Part shown: one piece after another, positions 24,403 through 33,400 of the stretch
Position numbering within the stretch: position 1 is the first letter of the stretch
How the letters are laid out: the number at the start of each line of letters is the position of its first letter
Assembly: GCA_017430985.1 (NCBI GenBank)
Contig: JAFRLZ010000067.1
Span: 1 to 40,848, forward strand
Source: Oscillospiraceae bacterium
GTDB taxonomy: Bacteria > Bacillota > Clostridia > Oscillospirales > Oscillospiraceae
Direction: 5' to 3'
DNA: 40,848 nt
Made by a program: the position numbers and the translations under genes
The notes under the pieces: generated by a model
What the model was told of the DNA's origin: nothing
What the model saw: only the letters and a program-made list of their open reading frames with translations
Database searches by the model: none

Positions 24403-24450
24403 AAAAGGAAGCCGGGCGCATTCCCCCGGGAAGGCGCCCGGCTTCCTTTT
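24403..24450. terminator. Bidirectional terminator between the PilC/PilT and NAGPA operons
   Basis: A 17-bp perfect stem (24403-24419 with 24434-24450) beginning with AAAA and ending with TTTT plus one further T, 14-nt loop. It serves two convergent operons: the plus-strand gene ending at 24388 and the minus-strand gene ending at 24456. Confidence 0.9.
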
Positions 24451-24455
24451 TGCGG

Positions 24456-25478
24456 TTATTCGGGCCGCGGGGCCGGTTTTTTGCGCCGGCGCTCACCGCA
24501 GACGTTTTTGTACATGCGGTAGATCACGAGCACCACCGCCAGCGAGCAGAGGCTCATGGCCGGATAGCAGAACAGATACCAGTTCCCGTGGCGCTGGATG
24601 AGGTATTCCAGAACGCCCGCGCCGGCGACGGCGAGCCAGAAGCCGCCCCAGAGCAGCCAATGCAGCAGCTGCCGCCCGTTGGCGCGCACGGAGCGCACGG
24701 TATAGACGATCAGCACGCCCAGCAGCGTCACGGCGCTGACGACCTGCACCATGCTCACAAAGCCATTGATGGGCATGAAGCTGGAGTCATAGCGCGTGGA
24801 GTCGGCCACGAGTTCAACGGCGCTGTACCAGCACAGAAACATGAGCGCCACGTTGCCGTCGCGGGGCTGATCGGCCTTCATGGGCCAGCGGCGGCGCTTT
24901 TGGAAGAAGCGCAGCAGCAGCCAGAAGAGCAGGAGCATCAGCAAAAACTGCACGAAGAAGGTGGCGAAGCGGTATTCGGTGCCGCCGTCCACGGTGCTGA
25001 CGGCCGAGGCGAGCGGAAGATGCTGCAGCGCCGGATTTTCCACCACGATCTTGCCGCGGCAGGAGTTTTCGAAGAGAGCGCTGAGGCGGATCAGAGCGAT
25101 CCCCAGCGCGGCGCCGGGCGCCAGACAGTCGAAGAGGCGGCGCAGATTGCCGGTGAAGCCCAGCGCGCGCACCAGGAGCCCGGCCAGGACCGTGCCGAGC
25201 AGCGCGCCGGTGAGCACATAGCCGCCGGAGGAATAGTCCGTGACGGCCTTCCAGAAGCCGCTGTACTGCTCTACATGGCAGTACCAGTGCAGGATGCGGC
25301 TGAGCAGCACGGAAAAGGCGACGGCCAGCGGCAGCAGCAGCCAAACGGCCGCGCTGTGCCCGCCGTGCGAGGTGAAGAGCGCGCAAGTCATCGTGAAGCA
25401 GGCGGCCGCGGCCAGCGCGATGATCACGGCGCTCCAGTATACGGCATGAGAGCCGATGGTAAAGGCGATCGGATTCAT
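24456..25478 (-). CDS. Divergent prolipoprotein diacylglyceryl transferase (Lgt)-like membrane protein
   Basis: A 340-residue polytopic protein. It opens with MNPIAFTIGSHAVYW, like Lgt proteins, and keeps the Lgt spacing of two core motifs: SGGYVLTGALLG (usually HGG) and RLSALFENSCRGK (usually R-x-G-N-F-x-N-G-E-x-x-G-R). The histidine before GG is serine and the asparagine after the arginine is replaced, so normal transferase activity is doubtful. At least seven membrane segments are visible, the last pair beyond the usual Lgt core. The start is ATG 25478, which overlaps the previous stop as ATGA, as do the other junctions of this operon; ATG 25487 is possible. It is last in an operon of NAGPA and beta-lactamase-fold proteins. 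It could be a paralogue with a new acyl or lipid substrate, or a non-catalytic one. Confidence 0.72.
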   Translation of the reverse strand: MNPIAFTIGSHAVYWSAVIIALAAAACFTMTCALFTSHGGHSAAVWLLLPLAVAFSVLLSRILHWYCHVEQYSGFWKAVTDYSSGGYVLTGALLGTVLAGLLVRALGFTGNLRRLFDCLAPGAALGIALIRLSALFENSCRGKIVVENPALQHLPLASAVSTVDGGTEYRFATFFVQFLLMLLLFWLLLRFFQKRRRWPMKADQPRDGNVALMFLCWYSAVELVADSTRYDSSFMPINGFVSMVQVVSAVTLLGVLIVYTVRSVRANGRQLLHWLLWGGFWLAVAGAGVLEYLIQRHGNWYLFCYPAMSLCSLAVVLVIYRMYKNVCGERRRKKPAPRPE

Positions 25479-26686
25479 GTCTGCCATTCCTCCTCCGGGA
25501 TCGCGGTGGCAAAATAGATGATGTCGCTCATGGCGCGCTGCGCGCCCCAGTCGACGCGGTTGAAGAGTTCCCCGCCGATCACGAGCACGGCGGTCTGCCC
25601 GCCGTCGAGATTGTAGGCGCTCCGCACGCCCTTGTCGTAGATGAACTGCTGCGCCTGCCGGAGCGTGGCCGCGTGGGTGAGGCCGGGCTCGATGTTGACG
25701 GTCATCAGCAGATAGTGCAGCTCGTCCACCTGCGCGATGACCGAGCGGGAATAGTGATCGGTGATCTGACCGACCGGATAATAGTTCCCGAGCTGGGTCA
25801 TCTCGCCGTTTTCGACCAGGACCGGGCCGAAGGAGATGGCGAAGACCACGTCGTTGTCCTCCAGGAAGCGGAGGGCCTCGGCCTCGTCGGCCAGCTCGTC
25901 CGGATGGCTGAAGAGCATCTCGCCGGAGGCCGTGAAGAAAGCGGAGTCCACCCGGTCAGGATTGACGCGGTAGAGCTGGCGCTGATAGGCGGTGATGCCG
26001 AGACGGCGATAATCGTAATAGTCGCCGTTGATGGCGATCACGGCGTTGACGCTTTTTGCCATCTCGGTTGCAAAGAGGTGCAGGCTGGAGCCGTAGGTGT
26101 TGCCGGCCAGGCAGCGGCGGAGCTGGGAGCCGTCGGCGATGCGGATCTCCGCGAAGCTCACGGCCGTATACTCGAGCGCTTCCTTCCAGCAGACGGCGAG
26201 GATACTGTCGTCACAGTAATATTGGAGCTGCGAGCCCTTGATCCGCTCGATGCCGGGATCCCAGACCATCGTCTGCCCGTCCAGGAGGGCGGAGGCTCCG
26301 TTGATCACGGCCTGGACCTCGGCGGGATCGTCCGTCGTGCCGTAGAGCGCGGGGTTGGGAAGGGGGGCGACCAGGTCGGTCTCGGGGATGCTGTAGCGCT
26401 TGCGGATCACGACGATGCCGTCCAGCGCGTCGCTGGAGGCGTTGGCGACGAAGCGATCTACCCGGGCGGCGATGTCATAGGAGCCCGGGCGGCTGTGCAC
26501 CGTCACCGTTCCGGTCTCGGGATGCAGCACCAGCAGCACCCAGACAAAAGTGAACAGCGCCAGGAAAACCAAGGGGAAGCACAGGGCGGGCAGGCGGACG
26601 AAGGCGGCGGCAAAGCGCGAGAGACGATCCTTCGCTTCCCGCGGCGCGCGCTCCTGCGCGGAAGACGCGGAGGGGACCTCGTTCAC
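25475..26686 (-). CDS. NAGPA (phosphodiester glycosidase) domain membrane protein, copy 2
   Basis: A 403-residue protein with a cytoplasmic N-terminus, one membrane helix (about residues 32-54) and an extracellular domain of the NAGPA/DUF2233 type. Recognisable blocks are VNAVIAINGDYYDY, FGPVLVENGEM and YNLDGGQTAVLV, which hold the conserved Asn/Asp residues of the family. NAGPA domains cleave sugar-phosphodiester bonds, for example in capped glycans, and are often found near exopolysaccharide genes. The start is GTG 26686, which overlaps the stop of the beta-lactamase-fold gene (GTGA). It is clearly a paralogue of the gene at 28386-29588: the blocks DGSQLRR, TEMA, VAINGD, YQRQ and FATAIPE recur in the same order. 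The substrate is unknown. Confidence 0.88.
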   Translation of the reverse strand: MNEVPSASSAQERAPREAKDRLSRFAAAFVRLPALCFPLVFLALFTFVWVLLVLHPETGTVTVHSRPGSYDIAARVDRFVANASSDALDGIVVIRKRYSIPETDLVAPLPNPALYGTTDDPAEVQAVINGASALLDGQTMVWDPGIERIKGSQLQYYCDDSILAVCWKEALEYTAVSFAEIRIADGSQLRRCLAGNTYGSSLHLFATEMAKSVNAVIAINGDYYDYRRLGITAYQRQLYRVNPDRVDSAFFTASGEMLFSHPDELADEAEALRFLEDNDVVFAISFGPVLVENGEMTQLGNYYPVGQITDHYSRSVIAQVDELHYLLMTVNIEPGLTHAATLRQAQQFIYDKGVRSAYNLDGGQTAVLVIGGELFNRVDWGAQRAMSDIIYFATAIPEEEWQT

Positions 26687-28389
26687 GCTCCGTTCCCTCC
26701 CTTCGCGGAAGGCATGCCGCAGAGCGCCGCGGTCAGCGCGCCGTCCACGCCGAGCCGCCAGCCGTCGGGACCGTAGTTGAGCTGAAGCTCCAGCCCGGTG
26801 ACCGTCATATAGTCGCCGGAGCGGGCGAGCAGCGCGGCGACGGCGTCCGCATAGGCGGAGGCGGTGACCTCCGGGAGATAATTGCCGCTCTCGTCATAGA
26901 GCTCGCTGCGCGGCAGAAGCTGCACCTTGCGGTTGAGCGCTTCCTCCGTGGCCGCCCTCAGATCGGCCTGAAAGGCCGTCAGATCCATGTGCTGGAGCAG
27001 CACTTGCTGCCGCGCGGAGGTCTTTTCGACCATGCAGTCGCCGTACAGCTTGTAGGAATAGCTGCCGCGCAGCGCCTCGAGCACCTGGCGGGAGACTTCG
27101 TCGTCCGGCTGGTTTTCCAGCCCCAGCGTGCTGTAGCTGTCCAGCCAGGAATAGGCGCACGCATAATCCTTCTCGATCACCGCGTCGAAGAAGCCGCTCA
27201 CGGCCTCGCGCGGATCGCCCTGCGGGCGGTTGAGCGCTTCGCTGACGGTCGGCGCCATCACGCACAGCAGCAGGGCCAGAGCCGTGAGCAGGACCGTGGC
27301 GGCGGCCCAAGAGCCGCGGATCCGGCCGCGGCGGGCGGCGCGGAGCGCAAAGACCAGCACGGTCAGCGCGGCGGCCAGGATGATGGCCGCGAGCACGATC
27401 TGGGTCGCGGAGGGGGCGATGCGGCCCACATAGACCAGTTGTCCGGCCGTCTCGCCGCTCTGCGGCAGCAGGACGGGCGCGGGGGCGTCCTCGGGCGCGG
27501 GCGTGACCAGCGTCGCGATGGCGGCCTCCTCGGCGGCCCGCGTCTCCTCCGCGCGGCGCAGCGCCGTGTGATACTGGGTGTAATCGCACATGAGCGAGCA
27601 GAAATCCGCCATGAAGGCGGTGGCGCTGGCGCCGATGCTGTCGGTGAAGAGGACGATGCAGATGGGATCGTCCGTGTAGCAGATGGCGCAGTCGTTGATG
27701 TATAGATGGCCGGGTTCGGAGAAATAGCCGAACTTATGTGCGATCTCGTATTCCTGCTCGTGCGCGTTGAACCAGCGCTCCGGCTCGGCGCGCTTCATGG
27801 TCTCCTCCAGGCGGGGGAAGCGGTCGGGGTTGGCCTGCAGGAGAGAGAGACAGTAGATCATCTGCTCGGCGGTGAAGTAGTTGTTCTTCCAGAACATCTT
27901 GTCCACCGTTGCGGCGTCGACGCCCATGTACGGGCAGATGGCCTTGCGGTATTTCTGATAGCCGCCGAGCTTGTTCCAGAGCTTTTCGGCGGCGTCGTTG
28001 TCGGAATTGATGACGGTCCATTCCAGGATCGTGGAGTAGGGCAGACCGCTGATCTTCGTATCCCAGTCCATCTCGCCCTTGGCGACGCGCTCCGTGAAAA
28101 CCATGTTGATCGGGACCTTGTACATGCTGGCCGCGACCATATAGGCGTCGCCCCGGTGGTAGTGGGTCTCCCCGGTGACGGTGTTGCAGTAACCCATGGC
28201 GACGGATTCGGGCTTGACGTGGTACTCCTCCATGAGAGCGTTCACGACCTCTTCCCAGCTTTTGCCTTCAAAGGTCTCGTCCTCATAGAGCGCCCGCGCG
28301 GCGGGCGTCAGCGTCAGCAGCAGGCAGCAGATCGCCGCCAGACAGAGGAATTGTTTGATCCGTTTCATTCTGTATCCGTCCTTGCTCAT
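26683..28389 (-). CDS. Class A beta-lactamase-fold serine hydrolase with C-terminal membrane region
   Basis: A 568-residue protein with a signal peptide (about residues 8-33) and a penicillin-binding/beta-lactamase2-type domain. It shows S88-M-Y-K91 (SxxK), S129-D-N131 (SDN) and K219-F-G221 (KTG-like). No class A Glu166-type motif is obvious, so beta-lactam hydrolysis is doubtful; a wall-peptide or other acyl target is equally likely. After about residue 300 come a Pro/Ala-rich linker, two hydrophobic segments (about 330-350 and 358-380) and a C-terminal NTF2/DUF-like module (about 390-555). The start at 28389 overlaps the upstream stop (ATGA); an internal ATG at 28368 gives a cleaner signal peptide and remains possible. 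It sits between two NAGPA paralogues, which suggests a joint envelope function. Confidence 0.82.
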   Translation of the reverse strand: MSKDGYRMKRIKQFLCLAAICCLLLTLTPAARALYEDETFEGKSWEEVVNALMEEYHVKPESVAMGYCNTVTGETHYHRGDAYMVAASMYKVPINMVFTERVAKGEMDWDTKISGLPYSTILEWTVINSDNDAAEKLWNKLGGYQKYRKAICPYMGVDAATVDKMFWKNNYFTAEQMIYCLSLLQANPDRFPRLEETMKRAEPERWFNAHEQEYEIAHKFGYFSEPGHLYINDCAICYTDDPICIVLFTDSIGASATAFMADFCSLMCDYTQYHTALRRAEETRAAEEAAIATLVTPAPEDAPAPVLLPQSGETAGQLVYVGRIAPSATQIVLAAIILAAALTVLVFALRAARRGRIRGSWAAATVLLTALALLLCVMAPTVSEALNRPQGDPREAVSGFFDAVIEKDYACAYSWLDSYSTLGLENQPDDEVSRQVLEALRGSYSYKLYGDCMVEKTSARQQVLLQHMDLTAFQADLRAATEEALNRKVQLLPRSELYDESGNYLPEVTASAYADAVAALLARSGDYMTVTGLELQLNYGPDGWRLGVDGALTAALCGMPSAKGGNGA

Positions 28390-29588
28390 GGCATCCGCTC
28401 ATCCTCGGGGATGGCGGTGGCAAAGTAAATGATGTCGCTCATGGTGCGCTCCGAGCCGTAGTCGACCCGGTTGAAGGTCTCGCCGTTCATGACCAGCACG
28501 GCGGTCTGGCCGCCGTCCAGATTGTAGGCGCTCACGACGCCCTTGTCATAGATGATCTGCGCGACCTCCGGCATGGTGGCCGCCCCGGCGCCCCAGTTCA
28601 GGTTCAGCAGCAGGTAGTGCAGAGGATCGGTCTGGGCGATGACCGAGCGGGAACGGGGGATGTTGAAATCGCCGATGGCGTAGCCGCCGCGGAGGTCCTG
28701 CAGTTCGCCGTTTTCCACCAGGATCGGGCCGAAGGCGGCGGAAAAGACCACGTCGTTGTCTTCGACGAAGCGTTCGGCCTCGCCCTCTCCGGCCAGCTCG
28801 CCCCGGCGGGAAAACAGCATGTCGCCCGAGGCGGTGAAGTAAGCGGTGTCGACGTAGGCGGGAGCGTTGCGGTAGATCTGCCGCTGGTAGACCGTGATGC
28901 CGTAGACGCGGAAGGTGTAGAAGTCGCCGTTGATGGCGACGACGGCGTTGGCGCTGCGCGCCATCTCTGTGGCGTAGCTGGCCACGCTGGAGCTGTAGCT
29001 GCCGCCCGCGAGGGCGCGGCGCAGCTGCGAACCGTCGGCGATCTTGACCTCGATGAAGCTGCAGATCGTGCTGCCGATGGCCTCCTTCCAGGCGATGGCG
29101 AGGATGCTCTTGTCGTAGTACCACGCGAGATGCGAGCCGGGCGCGAGCTCAATGTCAGGGCTCCAGACGAGCTCCTGCCCCTCCAGCAGCGCGGCGGCCT
29201 CGTCCACGACGGCCTGGATCACGGCGGGATCGTCCGTCACACCGTAGGCGGCGGGGTCCGGCGCGGGCGGAGTGACGACGTCCTCGGGGATCGTGTAGAC
29301 CCTGCGGACGACCGGCGCGGGCGCGGCTGCGCTCTCGTCGGCACGGAGCGAATTGAGCAGATCTGCGGCGGAGTTGACGACATAGGCGTCGACCCGCTGG
29401 GACAGATCCGTTCGCTGCTGCGGCTGCACGGCGGAGGTGCCGGTGTCGGGATGGATGCTGAAGGCCAGAAAGACCAGCGCGGAGAGCGCGAGCACGACGA
29501 TCAGAAGGCGGAGCAGGAGATAGCCGCTTCCTGATGCGCGCGGCGCGATGCGCCCGGATCCCGCCGGACGGCGTTCGGTTTTTGTCAA
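28386..29588 (-). CDS. NAGPA (phosphodiester glycosidase) domain membrane protein, copy 1
   Basis: A 400-residue protein with a basic N-terminus, one membrane helix (about residues 23-45) and an extracellular NAGPA domain carrying NAVVAINGDFYTF, FGPILVENGEL, YNLDGGQTAVLV and FNRVDYGSERTMSDI. First gene of the four-gene operon. TTG start at 29588, 7 nt after AGGAGG; a promoter lies about 40 nt upstream. The extracellular domain is strongly alike to copy 2, while the linkers (about residues 50-130) differ, so the pair arose by duplication and then diverged. The linker here is Ala/Pro-rich. Expected activity is hydrolysis of a sugar phosphodiester in wall or capsule polymers, not proven. Confidence 0.88.
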   Translation of the reverse strand: MTKTERRPAGSGRIAPRASGSGYLLLRLLIVVLALSALVFLAFSIHPDTGTSAVQPQQRTDLSQRVDAYVVNSAADLLNSLRADESAAAPAPVVRRVYTIPEDVVTPPAPDPAAYGVTDDPAVIQAVVDEAAALLEGQELVWSPDIELAPGSHLAWYYDKSILAIAWKEAIGSTICSFIEVKIADGSQLRRALAGGSYSSSVASYATEMARSANAVVAINGDFYTFRVYGITVYQRQIYRNAPAYVDTAYFTASGDMLFSRRGELAGEGEAERFVEDNDVVFSAAFGPILVENGELQDLRGGYAIGDFNIPRSRSVIAQTDPLHYLLLNLNWGAGAATMPEVAQIIYDKGVVSAYNLDGGQTAVLVMNGETFNRVDYGSERTMSDIIYFATAIPEDERMP

Positions 29589-29626
29589 ACGATCTCCTCC
29601 TCTCCGTTTTAGTCACGAACATTTCT

Positions 29627-29654
29627 ATTTTATCATTATTTGCCGTAAATGCAA
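29627..29654 (-). promoter_or_regulatory. Promoter of the NAGPA operon
   Basis: On the minus strand: TTGCAT (29654-29649), a 16-nt spacer and TAAAAT (29632-29627), preceded by TGA as an extended -10 box. The expected leader is about 32 nt before the TTG start. Confidence 0.7.
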
Positions 29655-29663
29655 GAGAAAGAA

Positions 29664-29693
29664 TACAGGCGGGAGCCGAAACTCCCGCCCGTA
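29664..29693 (-). terminator. Hairpin after the SleB-like gene
   Basis: An inverted repeat with core GGCGGGAG/CTCCCGCC, a 6-nt loop and an AT-rich outer stem, starting directly after the stop codon. On the minus strand it is followed by a T-rich but broken tail, so termination strength is uncertain. Confidence 0.6.
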
Positions 29694-30293
29694 TCACCGG
29701 TACAATTCCGGGTGTGCGCTGGCGCAGAAATACATCACGCCCCACTCCTCGTCGTAATAGCGGGCGTAATCCCGGGAGCCGAGCGAGACGGAGCTCTGCC
29801 AGACCACCCAGGGGGAGAGCCGCCGCTCGCCGCGCAGCAGCGCCAGGGCCGCGTTCACGCTGTCTTCGTCCGGGACGAAAAAGAACCGGAATTCCTCGCC
29901 GTCCGTCCCCGGATAGGCGTCCTCCTGACAGACGACCTCCTCGACGCTGTCGGGGAACTCCGGCGATGCGACCCGGTTGAGCACGACTTCACCGATACAC
30001 TCGCGCCACTCTATCCCGATGCGGTCGCTGTCGGCCTCCCAGGCGATGAGCTTGGCCAGCCACAGCAGCTCGTCAAAGTCGATCCGCGCGTCCAGGGAGC
30101 CGCGCGCGTCGAGCTCTTCGTTGAAGCACCAGGCGGCGGCCCGCCCTGCGTCATAGTCGCCGCAGACGGCCGCCTGCAGAAGGATGGAGAGCCAGCTCTG
30201 CGGGACGCTTGCCGGCTCGTCCGCGAGGGCGCGCGCGGGGAGCAGAAAAAGAAGGAAAAACAGAAAGCCGAGGGCTGCGATGCGCTTTTTCAT
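29694..30293 (-). CDS. SleB/CwlJ-type cell wall hydrolase
   Basis: A 199-residue secreted protein: signal peptide (about residues 1-24, cleavage near ALA/DE), a short helical region, then a Hydrolase_2 domain (about 75-195). The domain shows E86 in LIAWEAD, the likely catalytic acid, followed by CIGEVVLNRV and FPDSVEEVV. Relatives such as SleB and CwlJ are lytic transglycosylases acting on peptidoglycan, some on spore cortex. The start is ATG 30293, 8 nt after AAAGGAG; the frame is open further upstream, across the mfd promoter, but without a ribosome site. It is transcribed alone, divergently from mfd. Spore-cortex versus vegetative role cannot be decided. Confidence 0.85.
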   Translation of the reverse strand: MKKRIAALGFLFFLLFLLPARALADEPASVPQSWLSILLQAAVCGDYDAGRAAAWCFNEELDARGSLDARIDFDELLWLAKLIAWEADSDRIGIEWRECIGEVVLNRVASPEFPDSVEEVVCQEDAYPGTDGEEFRFFFVPDEDSVNAALALLRGERRLSPWVVWQSSVSLGSRDYARYYDEEWGVMYFCASAHPELYR

Positions 30294-30316
30294 ACGATCC
30301 GCTCCTTTCCGCTTAC

Positions 30317-30350
30317 AGTATAGGCGGGCGGGAGAGGGGAATGCTGTCAA
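30317..30350 (-). promoter_or_regulatory. Possible promoter of the SleB-like gene
   Basis: On the minus strand: TTGACA (30350-30345), a 22-nt spacer and TATACT (30322-30317), followed by GT. A 22-nt gap is too long for a normal housekeeping promoter. It equals the distance from the upstream TTGACG to the TATACT box in the pilus promoters, but the second repeat is missing. Confidence 0.35.
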
Positions 30351-30410
30351 AACGCGCCGGGAAATCAGGAAGATTCGCGGGACAGCGCGGGAAACAGACG
30401 AACAAAGCGA

Positions 30411-30439
30411 TTGCGCCGAGCCGGAAGAAGTGGTATAAT
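30411..30439 (+). promoter_or_regulatory. Promoter of mfd, giving a nearly leaderless mRNA
   Basis: TTGCGC (30411-30416), a 17-nt spacer and a perfect TATAAT (30434-30439). The mfd ATG begins only 10 nt after the end of TATAAT, where transcription itself is expected to start. Confidence 0.78.
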
Positions 30440-30448
30440 CATCGGCGT

Positions 30449-33400
30449 ATGAAGATCCTCTCAAATGAATTCTTCGCCAATAAGGAAGCCGCCGCCCTCC
30501 CCGGTCTGCTGGAGAGCGGAGGACTTCCTGCGCTCATTTCCGGGCTTTCCGCCGTGCACCGGGCGCATCTGGCCGCCGCGCTGCGGGAGACGACGGGCCG
30601 TCCCGTTTTCGTCATCAGCCCGGACGATACGGCGGCGGAGGGCATGGCCGCGGACCTGCGCACTTTTTCGGGAGAAGAGGTCGTGACGCTGGGGCTGCGG
30701 GACTTTGTCTTTTACCCGGCCGAGGCCGTCTCGCGGCAGGCCGAGCAGCGGCGCATCGCCGCGCTCTACGCGCTGCGGAGCGGCGCGGCGGAGCTCGCGG
30801 TCGTCTCCGTATCCGGTCTGCTGCAGCGCACCCTGCCGCCCGAGACGCTCGCCGCGGCCGCCTTCACGCTCACGGACGGGGGCAGCTGCCCCGTCGAGGA
30901 TGTGGAGGACGCGCTGCTGCGCTGCGGCTATACCCGCACGGAGCAGGTGGAGGGACCGGGACAGTTCGCCCGCCGCGGCGGCATCCTGGACTTCTTTTCT
31001 CCGGCGGACCACGAGCCTGTCCGTGTGGAGTTCTGGGGGGACGAGATCGATTCCATGGGCCGCTTTGACGCGGCGAGCCAGCGCCGCACCGAGCAGATCA
31101 AAAGCTGCGTGATCCTGCCCGCCGCCGAGACTCTGCCATCCCTGACCGCGGGCGGGCCGGGCGTGCTCGGGCGCGAGATCGCAGCCTGGGCCGAGCGCTA
31201 CGGAAAGCGCCGCAGCAGCGAGAACGCGGCCAGGCTTTGCCAGACCCTGCGCGGCGACGCCGATCGGCTGATGAACGCCGGGACCCTGCCGGAGACGGAC
31301 CGGTATCTGCCGCTGGTCTATCCCATGGCCAGCGCCGCGGATTATATCCCAAGCGACGCGATCGTGCTGCTGGATCAGCCCGGCCGCTGCGCCGAGCGGG
31401 CACGGGACTATGCCAGGCAGCTCGGCGAGGACGTCAGGGAGCTGAACCGCCGCGGGCTCGTCGCCATGCCGCCGGACAGCTTTCTGCTCGGCTTTGACGA
31501 GCTTTTGCACAGACTGGGAGAGTACCCCGTATACATGGCCGACGCCTTCACCGTCGGCCGCGGGCCGCTGCCGCCGCGCACGCTCACGAGCGTCCCGGCC
31601 AAGCAGCTGCCCTCCTATGCCGGCAACGCGCAGACCGCCGCCGAGGACGTGCGGCTCTATCTCAAACAGGATTACCGCGTGCTGGTGCTGGCGGGCGACG
31701 AGCGCCGCGCCGGCGTGCTGAGGGACTTTTTCGAAAACAACGGCATTTCCGCCGAAGTCCAAAACCCGCTGCGCGAGCTGCCCGCGCCGGGACGCTGCCG
31801 CATCAGCGTCGGGGCGATCTCCGCGGGCATGGAATATCCGGGCCTGCGCCTGACCGTGCTGACCGACGCGCAGCTCATCCGCCGCCAGGAGAAAAAACGC
31901 GCCCGCCGCGCGCTCCCGGCCGGGCGGGAGCGCATCGAGAGCTGCGCCGACCTCTCGGTGGGCGACTACGTCGTGCATGAGAACCATGGCATCGGCCGTT
32001 TCGCCGGCATCGTCAAGATGCAGGTGGACGGGCTCGAAAAGGACTACGTCAAGATCCAGTACGCGGGCACCGACAGCCTGTATGTCCCGGCCACGCAGCT
32101 GGATCTGGTGACCAAATATACCGGCGGCGGCGAGGACAAGGCCGTGCGCCTGTCGAAGATGGGCGGCGCGGAGTGGGCGCGCACGCGCTCGCGCGCCAAG
32201 AGCGCGGCGAAGGACATGGCCAAAAAGCTGATCGCCCTTTACGCCGAGCGGCAGCGTCTGCCGGGCTTCGCCTTCTCGCCGGACAGCGAGTGGCAGCGCG
32301 AGTTCGAGGAGAACTTCGGCTACACCGAGACGGACGATCAGCTCCGCTGCACGGCGGAGATCAAGCGCGACATGGAGTCGAGCGTGCCGATGGACCGGCT
32401 CCTCTGCGGCGACGTGGGCTTCGGCAAGACCGAGGTCGCGCTGCGCGCGGTGATGAAATGCGTGCTCGACGGCAAGCAGGCCGCCATCCTCGTGCCGACG
32501 ACGGTGCTCGCGCAGCAGCACTACCAAACGGCGCTGCAGCGCTTTTTCGGCTTCCCGGTGACGGTCGAGGTGCTCAGCCGCTTCAAGACCGGCGGGCAGT
32601 CGGCGCAGGTCGTCTCCGACCTCGCCTCCGGCCGCTGCGATCTCGTGATCGGCACGCACCGGCTGCTGAGCAAGGACGTGAAGTTCAAAGACCTCGGCCT
32701 GCTGGTCGTGGACGAGGAGCAGCGTTTCGGCGTGACGCACAAGGAGCACATCAAGGAGCTCTCCCGCGGCGTGGACGTGCTGACGCTCTCGGCCACGCCC
32801 ATCCCGCGCACGATGAACATGGCCATGTCCGGCATCCGCGACATGTCCACCATCGAGGAGCCGCCGGAGGACCGCCTGCCGGTGCAGACCTTCGTGATGG
32901 AGCACGACTGGGGCGTCGTCGCCGACGCCATCCGGCGCGAGCTGCAGCGCGGCGGGCAGGTCTACTATCTGCACAACCGCATCGAGGACATCGAGCGCAC
33001 CGCCCGGCGGCTCTCGGAGCTGCTGGAGGGCGTGAGCATCGCGGTGGCGCACGGGCAGATGGACAAGCGCATGCTCTCCAACGTGATGGAGAACGTCGCC
33101 AACGGCACGGTGCAGGTGCTCGTCTGCACGACCATCATCGAGACCGGCATCGACATCCCCAACGTCAACACGCTCATCATCGAGGACGCCGACAAGCTGG
33201 GGCTTGCGCAGCTGCACCAGATCCGCGGGCGCGTGGGGCGCTCGACCCGCCGGGCCTCGGCCTATCTGACCTTCCGGCGCGACAAGGTGCTCACCGAGAT
33301 CGCCGAAAAGCGGCTCAACGCCATCCGCGATTTCGCCGCCTTCGGCTCCGGCTTCAAGATCGCCATGCGCGACCTGGAGATCCGCGGCGCGGGCAATCTG

